A stretch of 64,000 nucleotides of DNA from Haloferax sulfurifontis ATCC BAA-897 (GCF_000337835.1 NZ_AOLM01000007.1:1-64000); one strand, 5' to 3'; positions 1 to 7,566 are shown, counted from the stretch's first letter. A program made the numbers and translations. Notes: a model not told the origin generated them from the sequence alone.

Positions 1-345
1 GCGGACGGCGTCGCCGCGCGTCAGCTCGTTCGAGATAGCCGCGAGTTCGCCACGGGACATCGTGCGCTCCTCGACGACCGCGAGCGCGGCCACACGGGCG
101 TCGTGCGGGACGTCGAAGCGGTCGAGCGCATCGGCGATGGCCGCGGTGTCGTCGGCGAGTACGCCGTCAGAGACGAGCGACAGCGCCAACTCTGACGCGG
201 TGTCTTCGTCGACGCCGAGTTTCAGACAGACGTTGTGAACTTGCCCGGCGAACCGTGCCTCCATTGAGGCGAGGCCGCCGTCGGTGACGGGGTCGGTGAC
301 TCGGTGGTCTGGTTCCGCCGCGTTGTGTGGGGTGTTGGTAGCCAT
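1..345 (-). CDS. Hypothetical protein, 3' end beyond window edge
   Basis: An open frame of 115 codons starts at ATG (345) and runs off the left edge, so the C-terminus is missing. After a polar N-terminus of about 25 residues the protein looks helical, with an acidic stretch around residues 50-85. I do not recognise a family. The start is set by an upstream leader shared with other genes here: a TATA-like CTTATTAC, the palindrome TGACTATTAGTCA, a GGGGC-GAAA-GCCCC hairpin and then TGAAGCATCT directly before ATG. This places it in the same putative regulon as the TFB gene. Confidence 0.7.
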   Translation of the reverse strand, partial: MATNTPHNAAEPDHRVTDPVTDGGLASMEARFAGQVHNVCLKLGVDEDTASELALSLVSDGVLADDTAAIADALDRFDVPHDARVAALAVVEERTMSRGELAAISNELTRGDAVR

Positions 346-355
346 AGATGCTTCA

Positions 356-387
356 GGGGCTTTCGCCCCGTGTATGACTAATAGTCA
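356..387 (-). promoter_or_regulatory. Operator TGACTATTAGTCA plus GNRA leader hairpin
   Basis: Read on the minus strand, a perfect 13-bp palindrome (375-387) lies just downstream of a TATA-like CTTATTAC. It is followed by a 5-bp hairpin GGGGC-GAAA-GCCCC (356-369) and then TGAAGCATCT next to the start codon at 345. The same arrangement precedes several other genes in the first 5 kb. The palindrome is probably a repressor or activator site and the hairpin lies in the 5' untranslated RNA. Confidence 0.7.
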
Positions 388-566
388 GTTGTTGTAATAA
401 GTGTTTTGTTGGGGTGTTGATGGAACTGCCGGGGCCAAAGACATAATACGCACAACAACAGTTGTACAGTCGCAGTCCGTGCAATCCTAAGCCGAACTAT
501 AGGTTGCCGGGTCGTCTACACGTCCGGTCAGAATACCAGTTCCGCCGGACGTGTCAACAATTCGTT

Positions 567-1442
567 TTAGAAGTCTCGAATCACCTTCCAGTGGGTACGA
601 AGCGTGTTGACGGAGGTCTCCGCGGCGTCGGCAACCGCGGCTTGCGTCAGCTCCGGTTGGACGGCGTAGACACACGCGGCGGCGAACGCGCTCGGCGAGC
701 GACCGGACGCGGTGCCGTCCTCGACGGCGTCGATAGCGATGCGGAGCGCACGGCGTTCGTCGTCGTTGCTCATGTCGAACTCAGACGCGAGGGCCGGAAC
801 GTGGTCCGCGGGCGTTAGCGGCGGGACCGCGATGCTGTCGAGTTCGCGCTGAATGTCCTTCGCGGTCGAAATCACGGCTTCGGCGTCGCAACGCGCGACC
901 TCGTCGAAGTCCGAAGCGAAGCGGGGAATGGAGTTTTCGCGGAGCGCGATGTGCGCCGCGGCGGTCGCGAGGCGTTCGAGACTCCGGCCTTTCGCGAGGT
1001 CGGCGTCGTGTGCCGCGCGGAAAATGTAGCACGCCCGGTCGGTGACATCGTCGCCGCCGTCGAGCGCTTGCACGACGCGCTTGGCTTCGCCGAGGCCGAA
1101 CATCCGGCATCGCTGACGCTTCGATTCGACCTTCGCCCGCTTGTGCTGGATGCGCATCCGGTGCATCGCAAGCGAGTTGTTGTCCGACTGGTACGAGATT
1201 TCGGACCCGAAGCCTCGGTCGTGGCGGCGAATCGTCGTCGGCGCTCCCACGCGCGACTCTTTGCGAATCTCCTCGCGCGTGCCGCTGAACTGGGGGCCGT
1301 GGTCGAACGCGGAGTCTTCGATAACCGCCGAACACTCGGGGCAGACGACCTCGTGGCCCATCTGACGGGGGGTCGCGCCGCAGTCGGGGCACGTGGTCGT
1401 GGGTGATGCAACGGTTCGAGTTGGGTAGTGGATTCCTGCCAT
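567..1442 (-). CDS. tfb: Transcription initiation factor IIB (TFB) homologue
   Basis: A 291-residue TFIIB-type general transcription factor that would bridge TBP-DNA and RNA polymerase. An N-terminal zinc ribbon has Cys18, Cys21, Cys34 and Cys37. It is followed by a B-reader-like segment and two cyclin-like helical repeats (about 100-190 and 200-290). Haloarchaea carry many TFB paralogues, often on plasmids, with specialised promoter use. It lies under the TGACTATTAGTCA operator and GNRA hairpin leader, so the element appears to regulate its own TFB. Length is slightly short for TFB (usually about 300-330). Confidence 0.9.
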   Translation of the reverse strand: MAGIHYPTRTVASPTTTCPDCGATPRQMGHEVVCPECSAVIEDSAFDHGPQFSGTREEIRKESRVGAPTTIRRHDRGFGSEISYQSDNNSLAMHRMRIQHKRAKVESKRQRCRMFGLGEAKRVVQALDGGDDVTDRACYIFRAAHDADLAKGRSLERLATAAAHIALRENSIPRFASDFDEVARCDAEAVISTAKDIQRELDSIAVPPLTPADHVPALASEFDMSNDDERRALRIAIDAVEDGTASGRSPSAFAAACVYAVQPELTQAAVADAAETSVNTLRTHWKVIRDF

Positions 1443-1452
1443 AGATGCTTCA

Positions 1453-1484
1453 GGGGCTTTCGCCCCGTATATGACTAATAGTCA
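1453..1484 (-). promoter_or_regulatory. Operator TGACTATTAGTCA plus GNRA leader hairpin (TFB gene)
   Basis: Minus strand: the palindrome at 1472-1484 is preceded by CTTATTAC. The hairpin GGGGC-GAAA-GCCCC lies at 1453-1466, then TGAAGCATCT and ATG at 1442. The layout is nearly identical to the one before the gene at 345. Confidence 0.7.
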
Positions 1485-1584
1485 CACTTTGTAATAAGTC
1501 CTTTGGTTGTGTTGGGCCATCAAAGCCGACGCTCGTCGAGCAAGAGTTACACACGGTGGCGGCAAATCCCCAATGGGGATGGTT

Positions 1585-1606
1585 CGCGACTGCCTCAACA
1601 GTCGCG
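1585..1606. repeat. 8-bp stem hairpin in a 186-bp gap
   Basis: CGCGACTG and its exact complement flank the 6-nt loop CCTCAA. It lies just downstream of the minus-strand gene ending at 1629, so it could act as a transcription terminator or RNA 3'-end structure. Nothing else was recognised between 1500 and 1628. Confidence 0.5.
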
Positions 1607-1628
1607 TGCTATACGCCGCGGCCGGCGG

Positions 1629-1931
1629 TTAGAACCGCCTGAGGTCCCACGGAACGGCCGAATCTCCCCCGTGGCTTCGAATCGCCGCGGCCACCCATTC
1701 CTGCGAGTTCTCGCGGAGCATGATACTCCGACCGAATCGCTTGAACACGACCGGATAGGCCGTCGATTGGGCCATGTCCTTCGCGATGTCCTCCGCGTCG
1801 GCGCGAAGATTCGACGGGATGCCGAGCGAAGCGATAGTGCCGATACCGACCGCTCGCGGCTTGTAGAAGCCTTCACGGTGCATTTTGACAAGTATCGTTG
1901 CCCGAACTTTGTCTTCGGATTCTGAATCCAT
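1629..1931 (-). CDS. Hypothetical protein (100 aa)
   Basis: The start at 1931 is chosen because a strong Shine-Dalgarno GGAGGTGA lies just upstream; a longer reading from 1946 would bury it. The 100-residue product is mixed charged/helical, with an internal stretch rich in Ile/Gly/Ala and a C-terminal Trp-rich tail. No family is recognised. It sits directly under a TGACTATTAGTCA operator (1950-1962), so it belongs to the same regulon, but it lacks the GNRA leader hairpin and uses an SD site instead. Confidence 0.7.
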   Translation of the reverse strand: MDSESEDKVRATILVKMHREGFYKPRAVGIGTIASLGIPSNLRADAEDIAKDMAQSTAYPVVFKRFGRSIMLRENSQEWVAAAIRSHGGDSAVPWDLRRF

Positions 1932-1949
1932 CTGTTTCACCTCCATTAG

Positions 1950-1962
1950 TGACTAATAGTCA
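1950..1962 (-). promoter_or_regulatory. Operator TGACTATTAGTCA without leader hairpin
   Basis: A perfect palindrome between a TATA-like ATTTATTAAT and the SD-led gene starting at 1931. It shows that the operator and the GNRA hairpin are separable modules. Confidence 0.65.
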
Positions 1963-2071
1963 TACGAGATTAATAAATATTTTGGTTTAGTTGGTCGGGA
2001 CAATACTTTGCGGCAAACGGTGCTGTTTCTTTGAACCAACGGCTTATGTGGCATGACAACTAATCCAGAGT

Positions 2072-2449
2072 ATGGCAATGGATTTGGAGTATGACGGCGG
2101 TGGAAGTTCCGAAAACGCTCTGGAGAAGCTCTTGACGCCCGTTTCGAAGGTGTCGATTCTCCGCGCGTTACTGGACGCGCGCGTTCCGATGAATCCGACC
2201 GACATCTGTGAAACCGCTGGCCTCAGCAAGAACGCGTGGTACGACAACGCCGAAGACCTCATCGACCTCGGTGCGGTCAAGAAGGTCGGCGACGCGGGGA
2301 ACTCGCCGATTTACATGGCTAACCGTGAGAACGAGCTGGTGCGAGCGCTCGAACGCGTGTACGATATTGCGGCCGCTCGCGACCGCGACGACCCCGCCGA
2401 CAAAGCCATGCTCGACGTCCCAGACGAACTGCTCAGTGATGACGGCTAA
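2072..2449 (+). CDS. Winged-helix transcriptional regulator
   Basis: A 125-residue protein with a winged helix-turn-helix at about residues 25-90: a helical start, a recognition helix region around 50-65 (AGLSKNAWYDNAEDL), and a wing ending in YMANREN. The acidic C-terminal tail may dimerise. Such small wHTH proteins are common autoregulators of haloarchaeal mobile elements. Its position in the middle of the genes carrying TGACTATTAGTCA, together with a degenerate copy (TGACAACTAATCC) just before its own start, makes it the best candidate to bind that site. This is inference. Confidence 0.75.
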   Translation: MAMDLEYDGGGSSENALEKLLTPVSKVSILRALLDARVPMNPTDICETAGLSKNAWYDNAEDLIDLGAVKKVGDAGNSPIYMANRENELVRALERVYDIAAARDRDDPADKAMLDVPDELLSDDG

Positions 2450-2467
2450 AAAATAGTTCCCGGTTCG

Positions 2468-2785
2468 CTATTCGAACAGGGTGGTTTTTCTCAGGTGCTC
2501 GGCAACGGCGTCGCCGACCGCTTCGGCGAGCGCGGCACGCAGAGGGTTCTTGTGCTCGTAGAGGTCACCAGTGACCCACTTGCCGTCGTTCGAGGCGTTG
2601 TAGGCCGACAGGAAGAACCCGTTAGCGACCTTCTTGACGGTGATGACGAGGGTCACTTCACCGAAGTTGAAGCTCATGGCGAACTCGTCGCCGGGTGCGC
2701 CTTGTTTCAATCCGTCAGTGAGCGCGTCGAACCGGTCCATAGTGGAACCGGCTTCGATTTGCTCTTTGGTTGGGGTACCAGCCAT
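2468..2785 (-). CDS. Hypothetical protein (105 aa)
   Basis: A 105-residue protein. A helical N-terminus is followed by a beta-rich middle (about residues 35-75) with alternating hydrophobic residues and a helical C-terminus. No Cys or recognised motif. It is transcribed toward the regulator at 2072 (convergent, 18-nt gap). The start at 2785 is supported by the operator and GNRA hairpin leader ending 10 nt upstream. Function unknown. Confidence 0.7.
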   Translation of the reverse strand: MAGTPTKEQIEAGSTMDRFDALTDGLKQGAPGDEFAMSFNFGEVTLVITVKKVANGFFLSAYNASNDGKWVTGDLYEHKNPLRAALAEAVGDAVAEHLRKTTLFE

Positions 2786-2795
2786 TGGTTGTCTC

Positions 2796-2827
2796 GGGGC
2801 TTTCGCCCCGTATATGACTAATAGTCA
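2796..2827 (-). promoter_or_regulatory. Operator TGACTATTAGTCA plus GNRA leader hairpin
   Basis: The palindrome is at 2815-2827 and the GGGGC-GAAA-GCCCC hairpin at 2796-2809. The sequence between hairpin and ATG (GAGACAACCA) differs from the usual TGAAGCATCT, so only the hairpin is kept. Confidence 0.65.
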
Positions 2828-2891
2828 CCATCTGTCTTAAGTCTTCCTATGCCAAGTGGCCGTGGTGTATAGAAAGGTATAAGTTGGGAGA

Positions 2892-2924
2892 TGACTATTA
2901 GTCATACAGGGGGTGGAAGCCCCC
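2892..2924 (+). promoter_or_regulatory. Operator plus GGAA-loop leader hairpin with changed stem
   Basis: The palindrome TGACTATTAGTCA is at 2892-2904. The following hairpin (2909-2924) has the stem GGGGGT/GCCCCC around a GGAA loop, so both stem sides and the loop changed together while the GNRA type is kept. AAGCATCT then leads to ATG at 2933. Confidence 0.7.
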
Positions 2925-2932
2925 AAGCATCT

Positions 2933-3166
2933 ATGGCAGAGAACCACAACGACGAAATCGAAGCATCGGTCGAAGAACACGGTAGCTACTGCGCGCTCGA
3001 AGTGCGCTCCAAGCGCGGCACGGGCACGCGGAACGAGGACCGCGTGAAAGCGACCCTCGCCCGCCCGACGCTCGACGACGTCGAGGGCGAGAAGGACCAG
3101 CTCATCGCGCTCGTCAAGGAGAGTCTCGGCGACGCCCGCGAGTTCCAACCCGACGCCGACGAATAG
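2933..3166 (+). CDS. Small acidic hypothetical protein (77 aa)
   Basis: A 77-residue acidic protein, translated from the ATG after the hairpin leader. It contains a central basic patch (SKRGTGTRNEDRVK) flanked by acidic helices. Proteins of this look are frequent in haloarchaeal mobile elements but I cannot assign a function. A 51-residue membrane protein follows 13 nt after its stop, probably on the same transcript. Confidence 0.7.
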   Translation: MAENHNDEIEASVEEHGSYCALEVRSKRGTGTRNEDRVKATLARPTLDDVEGEKDQLIALVKESLGDAREFQPDADE

Positions 3167-3179
3167 GTCGGGGGAGCCC

Positions 3180-3335
3180 GTGGACGCCTCTTTCGCGGTC
3201 GAACTGACGTCCGGCGTTCCCGACTGGTCGCTCGCGGTCCTGACGCTCGCGCTATCGGTCGTGTTTGCGGTCGCCGCCGGCGTCACGATTGGACTGGGTT
3301 CGGTCCTGCTCGCCGAGTTATTCGGCATCAGGTAG
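3180..3335 (+). CDS. Small single-pass membrane protein (51 aa)
   Basis: A GTG-initiated frame encodes 51 residues with one long hydrophobic segment (about residues 17-47) and a short C-terminal tail ending in IR. It follows the 77-residue gene closely. The hydrophobic helix over clean codons suggests a real protein; no family is recognised. Confidence 0.55.
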   Translation: MDASFAVELTSGVPDWSLAVLTLALSVVFAVAAGVTIGLGSVLLAELFGIR

Positions 3336-3366
3336 CCGGCCAAATAGAAACATTTTTATTGTGGTG

Positions 3367-3398
3367 TGACTATTAGTCATACACGGGGCGAAAGCCCC
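3367..3398 (+). promoter_or_regulatory. Operator TGACTATTAGTCA plus GNRA leader hairpin (SWIM gene)
   Basis: TATA-like TTTTTATTG, palindrome at 3367-3379, hairpin GGGGC-GAAA-GCCCC at 3385-3398, then TGAAGCATCT and ATG at 3409. Confidence 0.7.
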
Positions 3399-3408
3399 TG
3401 AAGCATCT

Positions 3409-3741
3409 ATGGCAGAACCAAACCCAACCGAATCTGACGAACTCGACTCGTTTGAACCGCGCACGGTGCGCGCCCTGACCGAGCGGATGACCGTGTACGC
3501 CCAAGACCCCGACGCGTGGAGCGACTCGGAGGCCGCCGTCTACTCCAGTTCGACGCAGTACATTGTGTCGTTCGTTGAGGGGCAATGCAACTGCGACGAC
3601 TCGTACTTCCGCCGCGCGAAGTGCAAGCACCAGCGCCGGGCGGCGTTCGCGCTCGGGATTCGGGACATTCCCGAGGACTTCCCCGAGGACCGCATCGACC
3701 CCCTGCTCCTCAAGCGCGTCCGCTCGCGGGGTCAGAAATGA
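3409..3741 (+). CDS. SWIM zinc-finger protein
   Basis: A 110-residue protein carrying a SWIM-type zinc-binding motif CxCx9CxH (Cys60, Cys62, Cys72, His74) after a beta-strand pair. SWIM domains bind nucleic acid or protein and are abundant in haloarchaea as stand-alone small proteins. It is the first gene of a three-gene operon with ATGA overlaps (3409, 3738, 3860) controlled by the operator and hairpin leader upstream. Target unknown. Confidence 0.8.
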   Translation: MAEPNPTESDELDSFEPRTVRALTERMTVYAQDPDAWSDSEAAVYSSSTQYIVSFVEGQCNCDDSYFRRAKCKHQRRAAFALGIRDIPEDFPEDRIDPLLLKRVRSRGQK

Positions 3742-3863
3742 CCTTCTGGTGCGACATCTGTGAGATGGACCACGCGACGACGGTAGACGAAGACGGCTAC
3801 ACGCTCGGGCTGTGCCCGATGCGCGGCACGGTCCTCGTCGACGCCCCGGAGGTGCCGGCATGA
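3738..3863 (+). CDS. Small Cys-rich protein (41 aa)
   Basis: The ATG overlaps the previous stop (ATGA). The 41-residue product has Cys5, Cys8, His12 and a later Cys26, compatible with one zinc site. It is translationally coupled in the SWIM operon. No family recognised. Confidence 0.6.
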   Translation: MTFWCDICEMDHATTVDEDGYTLGLCPMRGTVLVDAPEVPA

Positions 3864-4174
3864 AGGCCGTCGCCGACCGCGCCCGCGACCTGCTCGACGA
3901 CGATAGCGAGTGGACCGTGGCCAACATGGCCGAGTACGTCAAGCTCACCCGGACCCGGACGCGCGTGTTCTCGCCGTCCGGCATCACCGGGGAGGACACG
4001 GTGTGCATCATCATCGTGGGCAACACGTTCGCGCTCATGTCTGGCTACAAGCGTTCGGGACCGTTCAAGTCGGGCGACCCGGTGGTGTCCGCGGTCGAAG
4101 CGACGCGCATCGTCGATGGGGTCGTTGACGACCCCGAACGCCAGTACATCGACATCAAGCCCGCACAGCAGTAA
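3860..4174 (+). CDS. Hypothetical protein (104 aa)
   Basis: Third gene of the SWIM operon, overlapping the 41-residue gene by ATGA. It encodes 104 residues: a helical N-terminus, then beta-rich segments (TVCIIIVGNTFALMSG at about 55-70). No motif recognised. Confidence 0.65.
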   Translation: MKAVADRARDLLDDDSEWTVANMAEYVKLTRTRTRVFSPSGITGEDTVCIIIVGNTFALMSGYKRSGPFKSGDPVVSAVEATRIVDGVVDDPERQYIDIKPAQQ

Positions 4175-4220
4175 CGGGCCACGACACTACGATTTTTAAC
4201 CGATTCCGGGGGTAAAGTGA

Positions 4221-4238
4221 CCGGGCGGAAACGCCCGG
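4221..4238 (+). promoter_or_regulatory. GNRA leader hairpin with an unrelated stem
   Basis: CCGGGCG-GAAA-CGCCCGG, followed by TGCATCT and ATG at 4246. The stem sequence is wholly different from the other leaders, yet pairing, the GAAA loop and the CATCTATG junction are kept. There is no TGACTATTAGTCA palindrome here; TATA-like GATTTTTAAC lies about 25 nt before the hairpin. Confidence 0.65.
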
Positions 4239-4245
4239 TGCATCT

Positions 4246-4680
4246 ATGCGAAACGCTCTCACAACTCCCGACACGAAGACGTCCCACCCGCTGACGTTCG
4301 AGTGGGCCGACCGCCACGACCGGACGCTCCACGTCGAAACCGAGCTGTTCGCCTTCGGGTTCGTCGAACGAACCGCCGAGACCGCGACATGCTCACTCCA
4401 CGACGGCCTATCCCTCCGCTCGGTCGAAGCTCGGACGCGCCGCCAACCGAACCTCAACCACGACACCGGCACGAACGGCGTCCCCGCGGCGCTCGCGACC
4501 GCGGTCGTCGGGGTCCGCTACACCTACGAGGACTCACCAGCTACCGAGCGCCGCGTCTCGTCGATTCGGCAACGGCGCGGTGCGTGGGTCGCCGTCCTCG
4601 ACGACGGCACGCTCACGGTCGAAGTGAGCCGTCTCGTGGTCCTCCTCGCCGACGGAGTGGCAGTTCCGGCAGTGGCGTAA
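4246..4680 (+). CDS. Hypothetical protein (144 aa)
   Basis: A 144-residue protein with an Arg/Thr-rich middle and a predicted beta-rich C-terminal half ending in a hydrophobic stretch. No Cys cluster or known motif. Expressed behind the structured leader at 4221-4238. Function unknown. Confidence 0.6.
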   Translation: MRNALTTPDTKTSHPLTFEWADRHDRTLHVETELFAFGFVERTAETATCSLHDGLSLRSVEARTRRQPNLNHDTGTNGVPAALATAVVGVRYTYEDSPATERRVSSIRQRRGAWVAVLDDGTLTVEVSRLVVLLADGVAVPAVA

Positions 4681-4696
4681 CATATTTCAACTGGCG

Positions 4697-4709
4697 TGAC
4701 TATTAGTCA
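4697..4709 (+). promoter_or_regulatory. Operator TGACTATTAGTCA without leader hairpin
   Basis: A perfect palindrome 38 nt before the AbrB-like gene at 4747. A 21-codon frame starts at ATG 4713 in the leader; whether it is translated is unclear. Confidence 0.6.
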
Positions 4710-4746
4710 GTCATGGCGCGCGTCGGCAGGACGTGCGAGTTCCACT

Positions 4747-5136
4747 ATGACCGAAGACATACAAATCGAACCCGTTGACCTCGCGGCCATCAGATACCAA
4801 GGCGGCGCATACACGGTTGCGATAACGAAAGCGATGAATCGAATCGACAAGAGCGGCGGGTCGCTGTTCTTGGACATCCACGCAATCGAAGACATGGGCG
4901 TCCTCCCCGGTATGTGGACCGCGGACGACGCCGACGAGGTCGTGGACAAAAACACGCGGAAAATCCATGTCAAGCGAAATCAGAGCGGGGAAAGCTATCG
5001 CGTGAACATCCCCGAACGAGCGCTCGAAGACTTGGGCCTCGACCCCGAGGAGGTCCGGGAGCGCTCGGATGGGAAAAATCCGATGAAGCTCACCGTCCTC
5101 GCGGGCGACGACATGATTGTGTTCCAACCCATCTGA
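4747..5136 (+). CDS. AbrB/SpoVT-like DNA-binding protein
   Basis: 129 residues from the ATG at 4747. The C-terminal half (about 75-129) has the swapped-hairpin look of AbrB-family proteins: basic strand (RKIHVKRNQSGESYRVNIP), a helix ALEDLGLDPEEV, and a final strand LTVLAGDDMIVFQPI. The N-terminal half is unassigned. AbrB proteins act as dimeric repressors or antitoxins. The gene sits under a copy of the TGACTATTAGTCA operator. Confidence 0.65.
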   Translation: MTEDIQIEPVDLAAIRYQGGAYTVAITKAMNRIDKSGGSLFLDIHAIEDMGVLPGMWTADDADEVVDKNTRKIHVKRNQSGESYRVNIPERALEDLGLDPEEVRERSDGKNPMKLTVLAGDDMIVFQPI

Positions 5137-5242
5137 TTCTGTTTCTCATCTAACGATTTCGACTAGTAGAAGTGACAACGCGGCTTAATTAGCGGTTTGA
5201 TATGGCAAACAGTTATCACGGTTGATTGACTCGAAAGACAGT

Positions 5243-5494
5243 ATGGCAGATAGAAAACAACTGGGGCTATCCTTCGCCATAGAGGCAATTGAGGGAGGAG
5301 ACTGCAAGATGGTCGGCAATGGGACCATCTTCGCCCGAGCGGACGCGAGCGATGAGGTCGTGTCCGTCTACGAGATTGACGCCGAAGACGGTTCTCAGGA
5401 GGAGCTGTCTATCTACGGTTCGCTCGTCTGGACGGACACGTTCGATTCGGTCCTTCGGAAGCGGGGTGCGCCCGCCGCGGTCCCGTCCGACTAA
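5243..5494 (+). CDS. Hypothetical protein (83 aa)
   Basis: 83 residues beginning at ATG 5243, with beta-rich alternation (FAIEAIEGGDCKMVGNGTIF) and an acidic middle. TATA-like CTTAATTA lies near 5184. No family recognised. Confidence 0.6.
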   Translation: MADRKQLGLSFAIEAIEGGDCKMVGNGTIFARADASDEVVSVYEIDAEDGSQEELSIYGSLVWTDTFDSVLRKRGAPAAVPSD

Positions 5495-5584
5495 TCCCAC
5501 GCCACGCAACCCAAGACCTACTTTTTGACTCGTCGTCGAGGCCGCCAGTCCCGAGCTTAAGTACGAGGCCGCGCCTACGTCAGT

Positions 5585-6259
5585 ATGCGCTTGTACTACA
5601 CCGGTGGGTCGCCGAACAACCTCCGGAAGGCCCGCGAACACGCGCCGTCGCACTCCCACGGCTACGGGTGGACGCCGGCGAAGATGACGCCCCACGACGC
5701 GCACTACTTCCTCGATAACGGGGCATACACCGGCGACTTCGACGGCGACGCGTGGTGTAACGCCATCGAGCGCTCGATGCTTGAGATGCCGATGGACCCC
5801 GATTTCGTCGTGATGCCCGACGTCTACGGCGACGCCGAGGCGACCGTCCGCCGCCACCTCGAATGGCTCTACGAACGCCCGCTCCCGCTTCGCTCGGGCG
5901 AGCTGATGCGCTACTGGGTGCTCCAGCCGGGCCTCCCGCTCGACGAACAGTTCGACGCCATCGCCGGGTGCCAAGGCGTGTTCGTCGGCGGCCCGGTCCG
6001 CTGGAAGCGCGCGTTCGGCGAACAGATCGTTGCGAAGGCCCGCGACCGCGACCTCCGAACGCACGTTGGAAATCCAGGCGGCGCGGGCGGACTCGTGTGG
6101 GCCTACCGCGCGGGCTTCGACTCGTGCGACACGACCAGCATCTTCCAGAACGGCTATTGGCACTACCTCGAAGCCCTCGAAGACGCGACCGAAGAGACCG
6201 ACGCCGACCAGACCGCCGTCGACGACGCCGGCCAGACCGCGCTCAACGGGTGGGTGTGA
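5585..6259 (+). CDS. TGT/DpdA-like transglycosylase-fold protein
   Basis: The 224-residue product resembles tRNA-guanine transglycosylases and their DNA-modifying relatives (DpdA), which swap guanine for a 7-deazaguanine. Visible signature pieces are YFLDNGAYTGD (Asp44), VVMPDVYGDAE (Asp79), WVLQPG (Gln114), VFVGGP, and THVGNPGG before a conserved Asp (179). It is shorter than bacterial TGT (about 370) and lacks a clear zinc site. A TATA box CTTAAGTAC about 25 nt upstream suggests a leaderless start. DNA rather than tRNA modification is inferred from the mobile-element context. Confidence 0.6.
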   Translation: MRLYYTGGSPNNLRKAREHAPSHSHGYGWTPAKMTPHDAHYFLDNGAYTGDFDGDAWCNAIERSMLEMPMDPDFVVMPDVYGDAEATVRRHLEWLYERPLPLRSGELMRYWVLQPGLPLDEQFDAIAGCQGVFVGGPVRWKRAFGEQIVAKARDRDLRTHVGNPGGAGGLVWAYRAGFDSCDTTSIFQNGYWHYLEALEDATEETDADQTAVDDAGQTALNGWV

Positions 6260-6315
6260 ACCCGTCGGTCCCGACGAGACTGATTCTCCCGAAAACACAC
6301 CCGACGTTTCCGACG

Positions 6316-7491
6316 TTAGTCGAGAATTTCGAAGACGAACTTCGGACGAATGGCAAGTTCGTACTCGTTGTACCGACCTCCGCGACGGCCGTTGTTGCGC
6401 TCGTAGTGGTCGACAAAGCCCTGCATCGCCAACTCTCCAAGGTGGTCCCGGATAGCCCGCGTCGTGGTGAGTGGGTCTTTCCGCATCTCCTCGCAGACGC
6501 GCTCGTACGAGTCGTAGAGACGTTTGACTCGGACTGGCGTCTTGTCCGATTCTTCGAGCCGCGCGAGCGTTATGAGCACTATCTGCTGATGCTCAGTGAT
6601 TGTGGTCAGGCTACTCTCCAACTCGCCCCGTTCAATCTGCTTTTTCGCGGCGTCGATGTCGTCAACGGTGACGGTGTCTCGCCCATCGCTTAGCGTGAGC
6701 CCGCCGCCGACGTCGAGCAGGTCGAGTGCTTGGCGAGCGTTCCCCGAATCGCGTGCCGCAAGGGCCGACGTATACTCGATGACGCCCTCCTCAACAGCAC
6801 CGTCGACGAACGCTTTGTCCCTGCGGTCCGATAGGATTGAGTTGAGTTCGTTTGCGTTGTATGGAGGGAACTTCAGTTCACGTTCGCGGAGCGTCGACTT
6901 GGTTTTTGCAGAGAGCGTCTGGCGGAACGCGAAGTTGTTCGCGATTCCGATCAACGTCAGCGGGAGGTTCTCGTCGCTCGTATCGGATGCTTGGCGAGGG
7001 AGGTCGTACAGAAACGAATCGGCCTTTGACATGTGGTCGATTTCGTCGAGGACCAGGAATACCACATCGCCGTCGAGACTGTGCAACTCCTCGTAGAGCG
7101 TTTCGTAGGCGAGTTGCGTCGAGAGTCCGGTCTTCGGGAACTGTTTTTCGTTGTGGCCCCGGATTTGATTGATTAGCTTGCGTGAGACGTTGTACGCGGA
7201 CGATTCGTTACAATTGACATTGAGAACGTCAATTTGGATGTCGTGCTCGGCCGCCGCTTCGATGAGCTGGTCCAAGACAAAATCGGTGACGGCGGTCTTT
7301 CCCACGCCCGTGTTCCCGTAGACCATGACGTTGCTCGGGGCATCGCCGAAAATCGCTTGCGCGAGGGCGTCGCGGTACTGTTTGATTTCGTCGTCACGTT
7401 CCAAGATGCGCTCGGGCGTGTAGTCCTCGGACAGCACACTACGGTCGTCGAACACCGACTGGTTCACACCTGAGAATATGTTGTCGGACAT
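6316..7491 (-). CDS. orc: Orc1/Cdc6 family replication initiator
   Basis: A 391-residue AAA+ origin-binding protein. It has Walker A GNTGVGKTA at about residues 59-67, Walker B FLVLDEIDH at about 145, a sensor region, and a C-terminal winged helix (about 300-391) for DNA binding. It is transcribed away from inverted ORB-like repeats at 7567-7813 that also contain its TATA box, the usual haloarchaeal origin layout. It likely initiates replication of this replicon. Confidence 0.92.
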   Translation of the reverse strand: MSDNIFSGVNQSVFDDRSVLSEDYTPERILERDDEIKQYRDALAQAIFGDAPSNVMVYGNTGVGKTAVTDFVLDQLIEAAAEHDIQIDVLNVNCNESSAYNVSRKLINQIRGHNEKQFPKTGLSTQLAYETLYEELHSLDGDVVFLVLDEIDHMSKADSFLYDLPRQASDTSDENLPLTLIGIANNFAFRQTLSAKTKSTLRERELKFPPYNANELNSILSDRRDKAFVDGAVEEGVIEYTSALAARDSGNARQALDLLDVGGGLTLSDGRDTVTVDDIDAAKKQIERGELESSLTTITEHQQIVLITLARLEESDKTPVRVKRLYDSYERVCEEMRKDPLTTTRAIRDHLGELAMQGFVDHYERNNGRRGGRYNEYELAIRPKFVFEILD

Positions 7492-7566
7492 CGTCGTGTC
7501 ATCTCTCTTTCTCCGACCCCGTGTCGGAGACTACCTATTCTCACTCACACGTGAGATTCACATAAA

